DNA of 64,000 nt, taken from NCBI GenBank assembly GCA_905331475.1, contig CAJNYU010003599.1, positions 1 through 64,000 of the forward strand, given 5' to 3'. The stretch is from Rotaria socialis (lineage: Eukaryota > Rotifera > Eurotatoria > Philodinida > Philodinidae). A program made the position numbers and the translations under genes. The notes under the pieces are model-generated. The model was not told the origin of the DNA, did no database searches, and saw nothing but the letters and a program-made list of their open reading frames with translations. Shown here piece by piece: positions 23,763 to 35,792 of this stretch; positions within the stretch are counted from its first letter, which is position 1; each line of letters starts with the position of its first letter.

Positions 23763-25755
23763 ATGCGGACAATAAACCTCAGTACAGTGGTGTGTGAAGA
23801 AGAAACTTGTGAAAGTATACAAGCAGCCATTTGTTTACATTGTGAAAAGCGTCTTTGTATTTCTCATGTCTTTGAACATGGATGTTCATTGTTAAAAAAA
23901 AGCACTGTTGAACTCAGGAAGAAAGCTGACGAACTTGCCGACTCGCTTGCGATCGCTTCACAGTCTGTAGACGAAGGATGCACAAGTGCTGAAGCTGAAT
24001 GTCACGCATGGAAAACAGTAGCACTCGAAAAAATCGAGAAAGAATATTCTTCAATGATAAAATCGATTCAGTCCGAACGAAAACGCTTGGATAAAGTGAG
24101 AAAAGAACTTACTACACAGTTATCGATTGAAGTACAACAAAAGCTGAAAACTTTGAGAACACAACCCATATGCACTTCACAAGCTCTTGTTGACCTTCAA
24201 TTAGTATTGGAAAATGTGAGAAACAACATGCAAAAACTTCAATGGCCAAAAAAGCTGCCCTTTTCTGTACCGATCAAGATTAAATTAGCTCAGAATAAAA
24301 AGGAAACACAACCAGTCTTACCCAAGACTAAAAATAAAAATGTTCAGTCTTCCCCAGTGCTACTGAAAGTTGAATCTGACAATACAACGTCTACATCATT
24401 GCATGTCGGTTCTGAGTCTGATGAACCCATACCATGGAAAATACGAATGGAAAATGATCATAAAAGACTTCAACAAATTATATTGAATAGTTCTAGTGCT
24501 GATAATGCAACTAGTGTAACGACTTTGCAAACACAACCAACAGCTGGTATATTATCAGCATCCAATGAGCGCGAAAAGAATAAAAAAAGTACGAGTATAT
24601 CGTAGAACGTAGAGCTGGGATTTCATCATCTCATATCCACTAGAATCAGTACTCTTATATAATCGACAACAGTAGATTGTTTTCCGTTACTTTTATTGTA
24701 GCCGTTCGTGAGTTACCGCCACAGAACATGCCACTTTCAGCAACCGTAACAATGCAGACTCAGATCGTGAAACAAATCCAATACAAACCTTTCAAACAGA
24801 TGGTCACTCGTTTTCAAGATGTTTCTGCTGCCGGTGATAAACTTCTCGAAGATTATCTTAAAGTAAGATGTCAAAGAGTTTATTGTGATCTGGATATAAT
24901 TTACTAATGTAAGTCGAATACAGTCGAACCAGATCATTTTCTTGTTGGACTGATATAAAAGAAAAACTACTCGAGAAATAAAATTCCAACTGTAGTATCA
25001 TACGAAGAGCTTTATCCAATGAGAATTTTCCGATTTGTTGTATTTTAATATACGCACATAACGCATTGCTGTGCGTGAGTTCTATGTATATCTAGACCCA
25101 TTCTATTAGTCGGCTATCTCGAATTATACATGTGATCGAAGCGCAGTTGAGATCGCTCGCTTCGCCTATATCCTTAATCAGTCTGACAGAAGATAATCCC
25201 TCGGCTTCAATCTAGATTCTAAAAGACAGTGATGACACTTTCTCGCCAACAAAACTAATCCAGTTTCTTGTAACATTCCTATCATTCTTTTCATTTTTCT
25301 TCTGATTTAGTTAGCTCCATATTTCCATGGAAAGAAAATTTGTACAGACCTGAGAAGAAGTGTGCTGTCATTTCTCGAAGCATGGTATAAGAACAAATCT
25401 TCGCCTAGTGTTCATATTATACTTCAGCGTCTCTCAGTATTTAAGAAAATTATTACCAACGATGATGAAAAACTGACGGTTGTGTTTGCTGTGCAAATTT
25501 TTGTGAATAATCGCTGCAATAAAAACGATTCAGGTAGAAAAAAAGGCATTTATGATGAAATAATTCGCTTGAAATATAGCTCAAACAATAGCAACTGTGT
25601 TCCAATTCTTCCTTGATTATCAATGTATCAGCACACAAAGTATTGTCGAATGGTATACGAAGGGAGCTCAATACAACTTTCCTGGATTTAACGTGGCTCA
25701 GAAAGTGGCTGAAAGTTTCATCGACAAAGTAATTACGAGCTCCAGTATTAATTGA
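23763..25755 (+). CDS. B-box zinc finger and coiled-coil protein with a C-terminal W2 (eIF5/eIF4G-type) domain
   Basis: Four exons (23763-24594, 24702-24862, 25311-25533, 25580-25755) give 463 aa with consistent phases. The N-terminus has a B-box-like Cys/His cluster: C11, C16, C24, C27, C32, H35, H39, C41. A long charged coiled coil follows at about residues 45-160, like the RBCC core of TRIM proteins but without a RING. A low-complexity Ser/Thr/Lys/Gln linker spans about 165-280. The last two exons read ILQRLSVFKKIITNDDEK, then TVFQFFLDYQCIS, then SIVEWYTKGAQYNF and VAESFIDKV. This order matches the W2 (eIF5C) domain of eIF5, eIF2B-epsilon and eIF4G, including the typical Ile-x-x-Trp-Tyr helix. 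W2 domains bind eIF2-beta or other translation factors. The exon 1 splice choice (donor at 24595) avoids an in-frame stop at 24603. If exon 1 ends there instead, a 280-aa B-box protein results. Confidence 0.6.
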
Positions 25756-26336
25756 TACTTAAACGTAACTTTCGCATGATGAATGCGTGTGATGATTGAA
25801 TATAAACACATAATTTTGCATCGGCAGTGGGATGTGTCATCTGATTTCAAAAATCGAGATGAAACTTTTCTCTCGATAATAACACCTGAGAATATATGAA
25901 TGAATTATAGGGTTCCCTCTACGTATACAAACAGTCATATCTTTCTTTTTCAAATAAACCATCATGATAATGTATATAGAGACAATGTTATAACAGATAT
26001 CAGAATAGAACATATCGACCTTGATGCTAGACTATACATTTTGAATACGGGTGCGTGCAACGACACGAGTCACAACCACATATCGTACACGCTTCCATAA
26101 CTTAACATCAGTTTCCTTCCAGGAAAATATCAAGCGGTTGGAAAGTAAATTTTATATCAGAAGCTCATACTGACGTTAGTTTCTTATAAGTTGTTTTTTT
26201 ACCAACTTAGAAATACATTTTTCCTTCCTATAGCAGTAGGAAGAAAAGTAAAAGAACGGCAAGAGAAAAAATTGTTTAACACTGCAGAACATTTATAATA
26301 ACGTCATTTACAACTATTTACTCCTTCATCTCTATC
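25756..26336. other. No gene recognised
   Basis: A plus-strand ORF at 25900-26100 lacks coding character. Otherwise AT-rich spacer. Confidence 0.4.
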
Positions 26337-26705
26337 ATGACGGACGACACCTGCACATATTCGTATATTGCTGTAAAAGATTGTTGTCCTAAAATAGCTA
26401 CAGGTATTGAACGTACATGGTTCGATCTAAAGCTTGAGTTCAATAGACGAGGAGAGGGGTTACCAGGCGCAAAGTATTATAAAACAATCAGTGCACAAGG
26501 ACCACAATTATTTGCTGTTAAAATGGATCAAACCGTTTGGTACCACGATGCAGATAGATGGCATATGTATATGACAGCTAGAGATATCAAATATGGTAAA
26601 ATGCAATCACCAGATTTAAATCCTGAACGCACAATAATGCCAACAGCGATAAAGGATGATGATGGTGAACCATGTTTCAGTGAACAGGAGGCAGCAGAAT
26701 CATAA
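26337..26705 (+). CDS. Small intronless orphan protein (122 aa)
   Basis: Complete ORF with ATG at 26337 preceded by a T/C-rich leader, and AATAAA downstream at about 26773. The product is soluble, with no signal peptide or membrane segment, and has two Trp-rich motifs, TWFDLKLEFNRRGEG and VWYHDADRWHMYM, and an acidic C-terminus (DDDGEPCFSEQEAAES). The composition and codon regularity look genuine. I do not recognise the family. It lies convergently next to the giant ART-TPR gene, with about 250 bp between the stop codons. Confidence 0.5.
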   Translation: MTDDTCTYSYIAVKDCCPKIATGIERTWFDLKLEFNRRGEGLPGAKYYKTISAQGPQLFAVKMDQTVWYHDADRWHMYMTARDIKYGKMQSPDLNPERTIMPTAIKDDDGEPCFSEQEAAES

Positions 26706-26951
26706 AATATCAACATCAGCACACATGTTGGTCTTCTAATATGGAATTGCTTTGTATGATATTTATTCTAGAAATAAAATATACTATTTATAATTGTAAT
26801 GTTTTGGGAAAATATCCGTACGATCTAGCACTTATAATATTAGATGAATATTTGGTTAGGCAATGCCAGAGATATTATAAAAGAGTCCGTCAAGTGATCA
26901 TATAGAATAAATTTCAATATTTTGATTAGACATTTATTAAACAAGTCGACA

Positions 26952-29900
26952 TCAATAATTTAGTTCAACAAAAGGACGTATTTCAACTGTAACTGTGTTC
27001 GTTAGAAGATTACCGTAAAACTGAAATTGATCCTTATGTTTCTCATAGATATCAATTCCTTTTTGTTGGCAAATCTTCGACGAATTTTCATCATTTAAAA
27101 GGATAAAAATTGTTTTCATGAAATTATAACAAGTAAAAAGTATTCCTGCGTAACGACGACAAATATTCGTATTTAATTCAAAGACATGTTCTGTATAGAA
27201 ATTGTCTTCTTGTGTTTCATATATATCAATAGCTTTTTGATAATAATTCAGCGCCATTCGAGCATCCTTTTCATTTTCTCCGTAGTATAATGTTGCTATT
27301 TGCTTGTAACATGTAGCCATTTGCTCATCATCTCGGCCATGATTTTCTAAAAGAAATGGTAACAATTCAGTTCGATAAACTTTAATTGCCTTATCTAATT
27401 CATTATTATTGAAATAATAGTTAGTCTTTTCTTTATAGTCAAAAACACGTTGTTTAAGATCAACAATTCGCCATGAATTTGGCAAATCATTCCCATTGGT
27501 AACATCATCACTTGAATCTAGATACTGCTGATTTTTATCACTAACGAGTTTTAATCGATTGAATTCTTGGCAGGCAAGCGATAAATGAGATAAATACTCT
27601 AGACGATTCTTTTGAATGAAATTAGCAAGTTTCAAGTATACTTCTAGAGCTTGTTCCTGATGAACTGCAGCAAATTGTTGACAATTGGGAATGATTGTGT
27701 TAATAAGGCTTTGGATAGTTTCTAGTTGATACTTCGCCATGAATTCAATCTGCTCTTGGTAAATATTCATAGTTTGATCGAAATCATTTTTTTTCATTTG
27801 ATAGATTATAGCTATATCGTCATAATTCTGTAATATGCGTTGTGTGAATTCACGGAAATCATACTCCGTATTGATATTTAATCGGTATTGCTCTAGAAAA
27901 CGAATCATTTTGTAATGTAAATTAATGGCTGAATCGAACTTGTCTTCCGATAAATATTTTTTAATTATTTCGTCTTTCCAGATACAAAAAACAAAAGCAA
28001 TTTTATCATCTTCAATGAAATAACCAGTCGTATGATGAAGACAAACGAACTCTAGTAGATTTTCATATCCTATCACTGCATCTTCTAACAAATGCTTTAC
28101 ATTTAACTTAGCTGCTATTATTTCATATTCATCAATGATTTTCATTGTATCATATTGATGTTGAAAAAGAAGCAAAATTAATTTTTGATATATTTGAATT
28201 ACTAAACGTAAGCAATGGCGTTTTTTGCATTCAGCAATAAACTGATCTCGAAAATGACTTAATACCATAGTCATTTGCGAAGTTAATGGACTAATTATTT
28301 GTAAAGTTAAATTTAGAAAATTTTCGTACGTGTCAACAACTGCAGCGAGTGCATCATGCTTATCAACTAATAGTTTTAAAATTTGTTTCAAATGTTTATA
28401 TAATACCGTAATATCGCTCGTTTCGTGTTGAACAGTTTCACAAAGTCTTTCATAAATAAGAATAGTTGTGTCTAAATCATTGATATTTTTGAAATAATTA
28501 ATTAAATTTTGTTCGACTATCGAAATAATCGTTGTCATTGGATATGACCGATGTTGATCGACAAGATGAATCGCTCTTTGATATGTATCAGCCGTGGATT
28601 CTTTATCATTTTGGATTATTTGATAATGCTTTGCTAATTTACTATAGCATTCAATTGTGTGCGAACAGATATAATCATATTGTTCAAAATATTCAATTGG
28701 CTTTCGGAAAAATTCCAATGCTAAATTGAAATCATTCTTTTTCTCGTATAAGTGTGCGATGTAACAATAATTGTTTTCGCCAGTGCATTCCCCGGCGATG
28801 TTTTTAATTGCTGTTAATCGATTTTTGTAGGATTCGATTGTGACATCGAAATTCATGCAGATGAAGGACAAATTTTCATTACAAATGCATCGAATATCAT
28901 GCGCATCTGTACCGAGCGGTTGACATAATAGAATAGTTTTTGTTAAACAGTCTTTAGCATCATTCACTTTATTGTGATCATAATATAAAGCGGCTAATTT
29001 CATATTGCAGTAGATAATTCTCTTTCGTAAATCCGATTCATTGTTCAATCGAGAGTCTATCCATTTGTCATAGTAATCAAATGCGAAATGTAGATGATTT
29101 ATATTTTGAAAAAGTTTTCCAAATACTGGAGGTTTCCACGGAGTGATCGGTGGCGTTATTAGCGGTGTGACTATTGGATCATTATCGTCAGCACATAATT
29201 TCGTTAATATATCTTCGTACTCTTCCGGACTTCTTGACTGCTGCCGTGTGTAACTCTCTCTCATACCTTGGTAACCGATGATAATATTTTCTAAATCATC
29301 TGGATGATATTTAAGGCATAATTGAATCATCTTTTCGTAATAATCGATGGTTTGATTACCACGGTCTCTGTATAGTTCTGCTAGACGTTCATAGCATTGT
29401 AAAGTATACAGATAATAATCCTGATTTGCTGCATATGGTAAACATTGCTTTTCAACTTTTCGAAAATAATTAATTGCCAACGTTCGACAATAATTATTGT
29501 TATATCGACGCGAAGAAAAATCATATTGATAATTGAGTGATAAATAGCCCGTTAAAGCTGAGCTACGATATTTAAGAATATCATCAAGGCCAAGATCGAG
29601 AAATTTTTTCTCATTCTCCCATGCGCGAATTTTCTCTTTCGGATTACTTATCTTTTCATGAGTGCCCGATTCAGCTATTGTCATACACGTATGACAATGA
29701 AAATCCGTAGTATCGCGCATTTCACAATCTATGGCTTCTTTGTACACGTTCCATGCCTGCTGAGTGTCTCCATTTATTTTATAAATACGAGCGATATTGA
29801 TTGACGATATGTTTCTATAATTGTCATACATGGCAAATTTATCGATAGGAACGCATGGGCCTGAATAGCTGTTGGCGGCTATCTTATCATCGGTTGGTTT

Positions 29901-31661
29901 CGATAGATTATATGCTTCTTTGTAATACTTCAATGCTGTGGGATATTGTTTTAATTTTGAATAAATTCCACCAAGGCAATTTAAAATAGTTATTTTCACT
30001 TCAACGTTGGATGCATCAACGATGGAAAACGCTTCGAGTGCTAATTTGATAGCCGAATCGTATTGCTCTTGCTTCAATGCCATCCAGGCTTGACCTGCCA
30101 AACATGCTGCAGTCATGAGAAATTTTGGTTCGTTGAGAAAGGTCCTATAGTATGCATCTGCTTTCGAACGTGACGATCCACAAGATAAAGATTGATCGAT
30201 GAGTAAATTTCCAATTCGAATCAATTTACCTTCGATTGTTTTTGTTGATTTTAAAATTTGATAATCTTGCATTATCGGTATATTTACATCATCTTCATTT
30301 ATGAATGTTAATTTAATCAGTGTTACTACAACTTTCACCTGTTTGCCTTCGAATGACGTTTCAATTTCGTGATTTTCAATAATCTTATCAATTCGAAAGA
30401 AAGAATCGACCATGAATATTACTTCTATTTCATTCTTTTTCGGTCCAGTACTCAAATGACCTATATCCGAAAATGGTTTTCTTTGTCCCTGCATTTTTTG
30501 ATTGATTTCCACTTCAATTTCGAACAGAACAGGCTGCAAATCCAGGGATTTTTTATTAGACCCAATAACGCCAGAAAATGCCAATGCTACGTTTTTGGTT
30601 CGAGAGGCTGAGAAAAAACTATTGATAGATATTATAAACGAACCTTGCTTAAAAGTTTCGTTTAATATGCCAAGTTCGTTGATGAACATTTTTTGTCCTC
30701 TGTAAACAGTGATAGATTCATCGTCTTCATACAAACGTGAACGAATGAATTCATGGTAAATCTTTTTCAATGCATTACATAAATCCAAGATGAAGAAACG
30801 AAACATAAGAATTCCCTCGATGTTTTGTTGCCGCATTACTTTATTCAATAGGCGATATACAAATCCGTTTCCTTGATACCATTGAATTGCAAATTCAGGT
30901 TTGTAAGTATCTTTAAATTCATCGATACTTTTCAGCATAGCTTCGTTAGCTCGATAATATATGCGACATTGTTCAAGAAATTTGTATTTTTGCTGATCAT
31001 AATCTGTTTGTGGCAGATCGAATAACAAATCAATAAATAAAGGATTCCAAAATTCAACAAAATAAGCAAATTTATTAAGTACATTGGTCGATTGATCTTG
31101 TTGATATTGTTGTTTGAAAATTGTCATAGGCAATTGTATATGTTGAATGTAGTTGTAAACTTCAGAACATAATTCATCTGTCAATTTTACAATATCCGTA
31201 TCGGTTTTGACTATCTAAAGTATATGACTTTTTAAAATGATATAGGAAATCTGACTACTAATGATTACTTTTTGGTAGCGATTAAGATCTTCGTTCTTAT
31301 CAATTTCACCATTAACATAAATCGATTCCAATACCGGTAGATCGTGTAAACTTTCAAGAAAACCTTGAGGATAGTCTTGCGGAAGAATTAAAAATATTTT
31401 GATATTTTTGCCAGAAGAAACAACATATTTTTTACACTCTTCTGCTGAATAATAGTTTTTCAAGAAATCAGCGCTATTTTCAATTTTATTTTCAATCGAT
31501 TCTAAGTCTACATTTGAAGCTGCAGAATTCGTTCGAAACCATACGACAATTAGTGCTTCATTGAAGTTAGAATTTGTTGTGGAACCATTATAAATCGATG
31601 GTTGACGATTAAATACACTATTGTCGTTAGTTATTGAGTTAACATGATCCATATCTAACAA
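26952..31661 (-). CDS. Giant ART-TPR protein (1,551 aa): N-terminal conserved domain, ADP-ribosyltransferase, long TPR array
   Basis: Two exons: 31661-31269 (131 codons) and 31214-26952, joined across a 54-nt intron (31215-31268). Exon 1 holds a diverged copy of the ~110-aa N-terminal domain of the neighbouring ART-TPR proteins (ALIVVWFRTN, then KIFLILPQDYPQGFLESLH and SIYVNGEI). The ART domain follows at about residues 220-430. Arg303 lies in ITVYRGQKMF, the STS-like motif is SINSFFSASR, and the ExE motif is NEIEVIFMVDSFFRI. An R-S-ExE triad marks arginine-specific, cholera-toxin-like mono-ADP-ribosyltransferases. The remaining ~1,100 residues are degenerate helical TPR-like repeats (for example TALKYYKEAYNLSKP and MALNYYQKAIDIYETQ). 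It should be cytosolic: no signal peptide is seen. The ATG at 31652 is an alternative start. Confidence 0.8.
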
Positions 31662-32332
31662 AGAATAATTTCTGATCTTGCTCTTTTGGCAAATTTAATC
31701 GTCAACGATTTCATCATTTATAATGTGCTCTTTTGGAGTCATGTTGATGGTAGCCACATCGACTGGAAGTCGGAAGAAAGAGAGAAAATTGTTTCTTTTT
31801 TTAGAAACAGTTTTTTTTTCTTTGATCGAGAAAAGAAAGAAGTAACATACGCATGTGCTTGACGTACGCCAAAACATTCAAATGTATAAAAAATATATTG
31901 TAGGAAAAAACCTCAGTATTTAGTTGTGAAAGATATTCAAATAGGCCTGATGGATACATCTGCATGAAAAAATACGGGATTGTATTCACAATTTTTTTCT
32001 TGATCTTTCCGCTTCATCTTCGCACGCCAATATACATGATGGTTACCATCACACGCTCATCTAAATAATGCATGTTCTGTGAGAGTCCAATAAGCATGTT
32101 ACGTTTCAAATTAATGCAGAAAACAGGATGCAAAAAAAGCTAAAATAGTTTTGGAAATGCTGAAGCAACATAAGCTTTTTCTAGACATAATTTTATTTAC
32201 ATCAGTGTGTAAAACTACAAGATCATTTTCTTTTACTTATGAATAAAATTAAGATTTCCATGCGAATATGAGAATAGCGATAAGATGGAAAATCAGATTT
32301 ATACGTGTTTCTATAAAGTATAGTCATGATCA
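31662..32332. other. Spacer between ART-TPR genes
   Basis: No coding sequence is supported. A T/C-rich tract lies upstream of the giant gene. The minus-strand ORFs at 31695-31989 look like chance. Confidence 0.4.
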
Positions 32333-34498
32333 TCATGCTTGAAGTTTTTCCAAATGTTCTTTAAACCTTACTTTATCTGTATCATTTGGTGTGCATGACT
32401 TGTCAACTGTTTTCACAACAACTTCAGCATATTCTAGCGCTTTATCAAGTTGTTCGAGATTGTCCAATATTTTTGACGCTCTGTAATAAGTTAAAGCTAA
32501 ATATGAGTAATTGACATGCGTAACTCGACTTTCAACATCAAATGCTTCTTCATAAAATTTGAGTGCATTTAGATAATCTTTTATTTTTTGATATGCATCA
32601 CCGATGCTGTTGCATACAGATGCTATCGATGGATGATTAGATGGTAATGATCTTTTTCGTATTTTTCTTGCTTTCTGCAGATTTTCAAGTCCCACCATGT
32701 GTTCGCCCAGTGATACTTCAGTCAGCCCAATATTATTATAAAGCGTAGCCTCCCAAGGATGATTGGCTGGGAGACATCTTTTATATATTGGGAGTGCCTT
32801 TTCATAGTGTGATAATGCAGCTGAAAAATCATTTCGTTGATCATATACGAGTCCGATATTGTTATAAGTTGAGGCTAAATCTGCAAGGCTTACATCGCAA
32901 TCTCTTTCTCGTATGGAAAGTGCCTTTTCGTGATATGAAAGTGCTTTATAAGTGTCATTCAATTCTGTATACAGAAGTCCCATATTATTATATGTAGTTG
33001 CTAGATCAAGATTCCTTCCATCATTCAATTTCTCTTGAATTTGCATTGCTTCTTGATACAATGAGAGAGCGTCCTTATACCTGCCTTGTTTATATCTAAT
33101 ATATCCAAATTGATTACGTATCCAAGCATATTTTTTCTTATCATCTGTGGTTGTCGATTCAGCTAATATTTGATAGAATGCTTCAGCTTTTTCAAACTCG
33201 TCTAATTTAATCATTAGTCGACCTAATCGATCGATTGGGTTCCCCTTGCCAATTTCTGATCTAATTTGTTCGGTTAATCGTGTTATTGCCAAGTCTTTAT
33301 CGCTTACTGATTTCAGCTTAATTTTCCAGATATGATCATTATCTTCCTTGACTTCATAGATGCGAAACACGGTATCCATTGAGAAGAGAATTTCTTTTTC
33401 CTTGGGTTGACACGTAATAACATTATCTAGCGAAGCGTATGGAGTCAATGTTAACGCTGGATCAACTTCTATTTCAAATAGAACAGAGGCTTTACCCTCT
33501 CGACCTGCAGACTTTTGTGCAAATTTCATAGCAACATTCATATCCTCACTGGTTGAAAGAAAGCTATTGAATGCCAATAGACCACCAATGCTATTGCGTA
33601 TTGTTTCGAATTCTTCGTTTAACATTCCTTGACCTCGATAAACGACGAATGGTCCGGTTCGCTTGGATATTTTTGAATTTATGTCTTTGATTTGATTGTG
33701 AATATCTTTCAAGAAGAAGCCCATCATAGAAATAATATTAATATCAAACGTTCTCAAACTACGATTGAGCATTCGATATGCAAAGCATTCACGAGTGTAC
33801 CACCATATAGATGTTTCCTTTTGATAATGAATTCGGAACTCATTTATAATGTTTAGTTGAGCCTTATTTTCCTTGTAAATTTGTCGACAAAAATCAACCA
33901 GGACGTCTATTTCTCGTGTATTATAGTTCATTTGCAAAAGAATTTCGTTTATCAATTGCGAATACATAAATGACGCATTAATTTGTTCTAACGATTGACT
34001 CGAAGATTCGTTCAACGGCAAAATACTAGTTGGGGTTAAATCTTCTTCACATTGTGCAGCATCGATTACGAGGGCTTCACAAATAGGTTCAATTTGATTG
34101 ACAACAAGTTTTATCTTTTTCCATTGTTGAGTCCATTTGTGAGCATCCGGTTGGCCACAAAATACATAAATGGAATCGAGTCGAGCGTACTTGTGAACAA
34201 GTGGTACTAGTTTTTCTCCAAGTTTTCCGGATACAATAAGAAATATTTGTTCATCTCGTGGCTTTTCAATGAATTTACGACACTCTTCCAAATCAGTAAA
34301 TAATGTAATTGAATTATAGATTTTGTATAATTCAGCCATAGTATACTGGCAGTCTTGTTGCATCATATCGATAGTCGAATCTAACCAAATGAGAACAAAA
34401 TTTTGGACAGTCTTTCCTTCGCAATAGTTAATTGAATTATTTGTATTTGCACGCGCTCTCCGTGAAACTGGTTTTGGGATACTGTTTCCCATTCCCAT
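32333..34498 (-). CDS. ART-TPR protein A (721 aa)
   Basis: One exon. Residues about 32-150 form the conserved N-terminal domain: VQNFVLIWLD, EECRKFIEKP, QIFLIVSGKLGEKLVPLVH, LDSIYVFCG. The alternating strands and helices suggest a flavodoxin- or receiver-like fold, but I cannot name the domain. Residues about 175-400 form an ART domain: R288 in VVYRGQG, the S-T-S of FNSFLSTSED at 315-317, and E367/E369 in PKEKEILFSM. This is a complete R-S-ExE triad, so arginine mono-ADP-ribosylation is predicted. Residues about 430-710 hold seven or so kinesin-light-chain-like TPRs of about 42 aa, for example YNNIGLVYDQRNDFSAALSH and ALPIYKRCLPANHPW. The start MGMGNSI fits an N-myristoylation pattern (G2, S6), which is only suggestive. 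It is the tandem partner of the gene at 37301-39469. Confidence 0.88.
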   Translation of the reverse strand: MGMGNSIPKPVSRRARANTNNSINYCEGKTVQNFVLIWLDSTIDMMQQDCQYTMAELYKIYNSITLFTDLEECRKFIEKPRDEQIFLIVSGKLGEKLVPLVHKYARLDSIYVFCGQPDAHKWTQQWKKIKLVVNQIEPICEALVIDAAQCEEDLTPTSILPLNESSSQSLEQINASFMYSQLINEILLQMNYNTREIDVLVDFCRQIYKENKAQLNIINEFRIHYQKETSIWWYTRECFAYRMLNRSLRTFDINIISMMGFFLKDIHNQIKDINSKISKRTGPFVVYRGQGMLNEEFETIRNSIGGLLAFNSFLSTSEDMNVAMKFAQKSAGREGKASVLFEIEVDPALTLTPYASLDNVITCQPKEKEILFSMDTVFRIYEVKEDNDHIWKIKLKSVSDKDLAITRLTEQIRSEIGKGNPIDRLGRLMIKLDEFEKAEAFYQILAESTTTDDKKKYAWIRNQFGYIRYKQGRYKDALSLYQEAMQIQEKLNDGRNLDLATTYNNMGLLYTELNDTYKALSYHEKALSIRERDCDVSLADLASTYNNIGLVYDQRNDFSAALSHYEKALPIYKRCLPANHPWEATLYNNIGLTEVSLGEHMVGLENLQKARKIRKRSLPSNHPSIASVCNSIGDAYQKIKDYLNALKFYEEAFDVESRVTHVNYSYLALTYYRASKILDNLEQLDKALEYAEVVVKTVDKSCTPNDTDKVRFKEHLEKLQA

Positions 34499-35550
34499 AT
34501 CGTCACACTTGAGGTATCAATATCTCTAATTAAAAAAAGAACAATTGTACTACAGTTTGCGAATGATAATATGTTCTTCTCGATCACGTCAAATGAATAT
34601 TTCGATTCATTTTTATCGTAGAATCGATTGCATACGTACGCTTTCTATTTATAAGTATAGAAGAACGAGAATCTATGACTGTCAAGTATTAAATCCATCG
34701 CAAAAGAGACAGTACTACAAACCTTAAAATGGTAACTGATGCGAGAAAAAATTCTGCCTTTCTCTGCAGCGTGTCGTAGAAAATGAAATGCAAAAACAAC
34801 TTGAGATGCATCTACCTTGAAATAGTCGGCGTTGACTTTCTCTTGAAAGCATCGCACACATTTCACTGAATTCTTATACACCATTGAAACATAAAGTTCA
34901 GAATAGAAAAATAAGTGACTGTGTTGCTTTTTGCAATACAGAGTGAATTTGTTTTTCGTGTGCGTGAATGATTGGGTGTGAATGTGTGCCTCATTTTCAC
35001 GTAAAAGACGATCAAATTCACACCCACTCTTGTGCTTTACAACAAAACGTCGAAGACTAATTTGATTGCTTATAATGACGAATTGAAATATAAAATATTT
35101 CAAATTCTATAGTATATTCAAATTTATACATCTTCGCGCCCCATCAAATGTTCCCTTTCCCATGTAGCTTCATATTTTGAGGCAAATAATGGAGCAAAAC
35201 ACTTCACAATATCATCTATGTTGCAGCTGTACATTGTTTTGGAGTGTCTGCATTTTTCATTTAGATTTTTATAGAAAAAAAAATGCACGCGAATAGGTAA
35301 AGTTAATGGTCGATGAATTTCAAATGACTCGGCGAATCGCTCTCGTCTTTATGAATTGAATACAACAAACACAAACAGGAGCACATGTTTATAGCGATGA
35401 TGAATTTTGGTTCTTCTATCGTACGATGATTTGATTTAGCAGAACTTTCTAAGCAATCCCATTGATCGAGACAAGACGCAGCTCTTTCCGATAAAAAAGA
35501 TTTCAGATGCTAGCTGTTTACGATGAATGGGTGTGAGCGCTTGATCAAAG

Positions 35551-35551
<1 letters not shown>
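34499..35551. other. Upstream region of ART-TPR gene A
   Basis: No recognised gene. The minus-strand ORF at 34645-35103 has no domain and weak coding character. The sequence reaches the assembly gap at 35611. Confidence 0.4.
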
Positions 35552-35610
<59 letters not shown>

Positions 35611-35658
35611 NNNNNNNNNNGGGGCGCCGCCGTTCCAATCCCCCCCCCCCCCCCCCCC
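35552..35658. other. Assembly gap flanked by G and C homopolymers
   Basis: A run of 59 G (35552-35610) meets ten N (35611-35620), then GGGGCGCCGCCGTTCCAATC, then a run of about 19 C (35640-35658). The true distance and sequence here are unknown. ORFs across it (poly-Gly or poly-Pro) are artefacts. Confidence 0.9.
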
Positions 35659-35792
35659 TCCCTAGTGTAGTGCATATATCCTTGAAAGCCGTTCGACTTA
35701 TTGATATTGCCACTATGACTCTTTCGTTGTATACTCTAAAAGAAATAGGAACTCTACGAAACCTTTTTAAGTTTTGCATAAGCTACGAAACC

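Noticed and set aside
28532-28729. Plus-strand ORFs inside the giant ART-TPR gene
   Set aside because: They are antisense shadows of a long conserved coding exon.
34645-35103. 152-codon minus-strand ORF upstream of ART-TPR gene A
   Set aside because: No domain, irregular composition and no link to a splice site or neighbouring exon.
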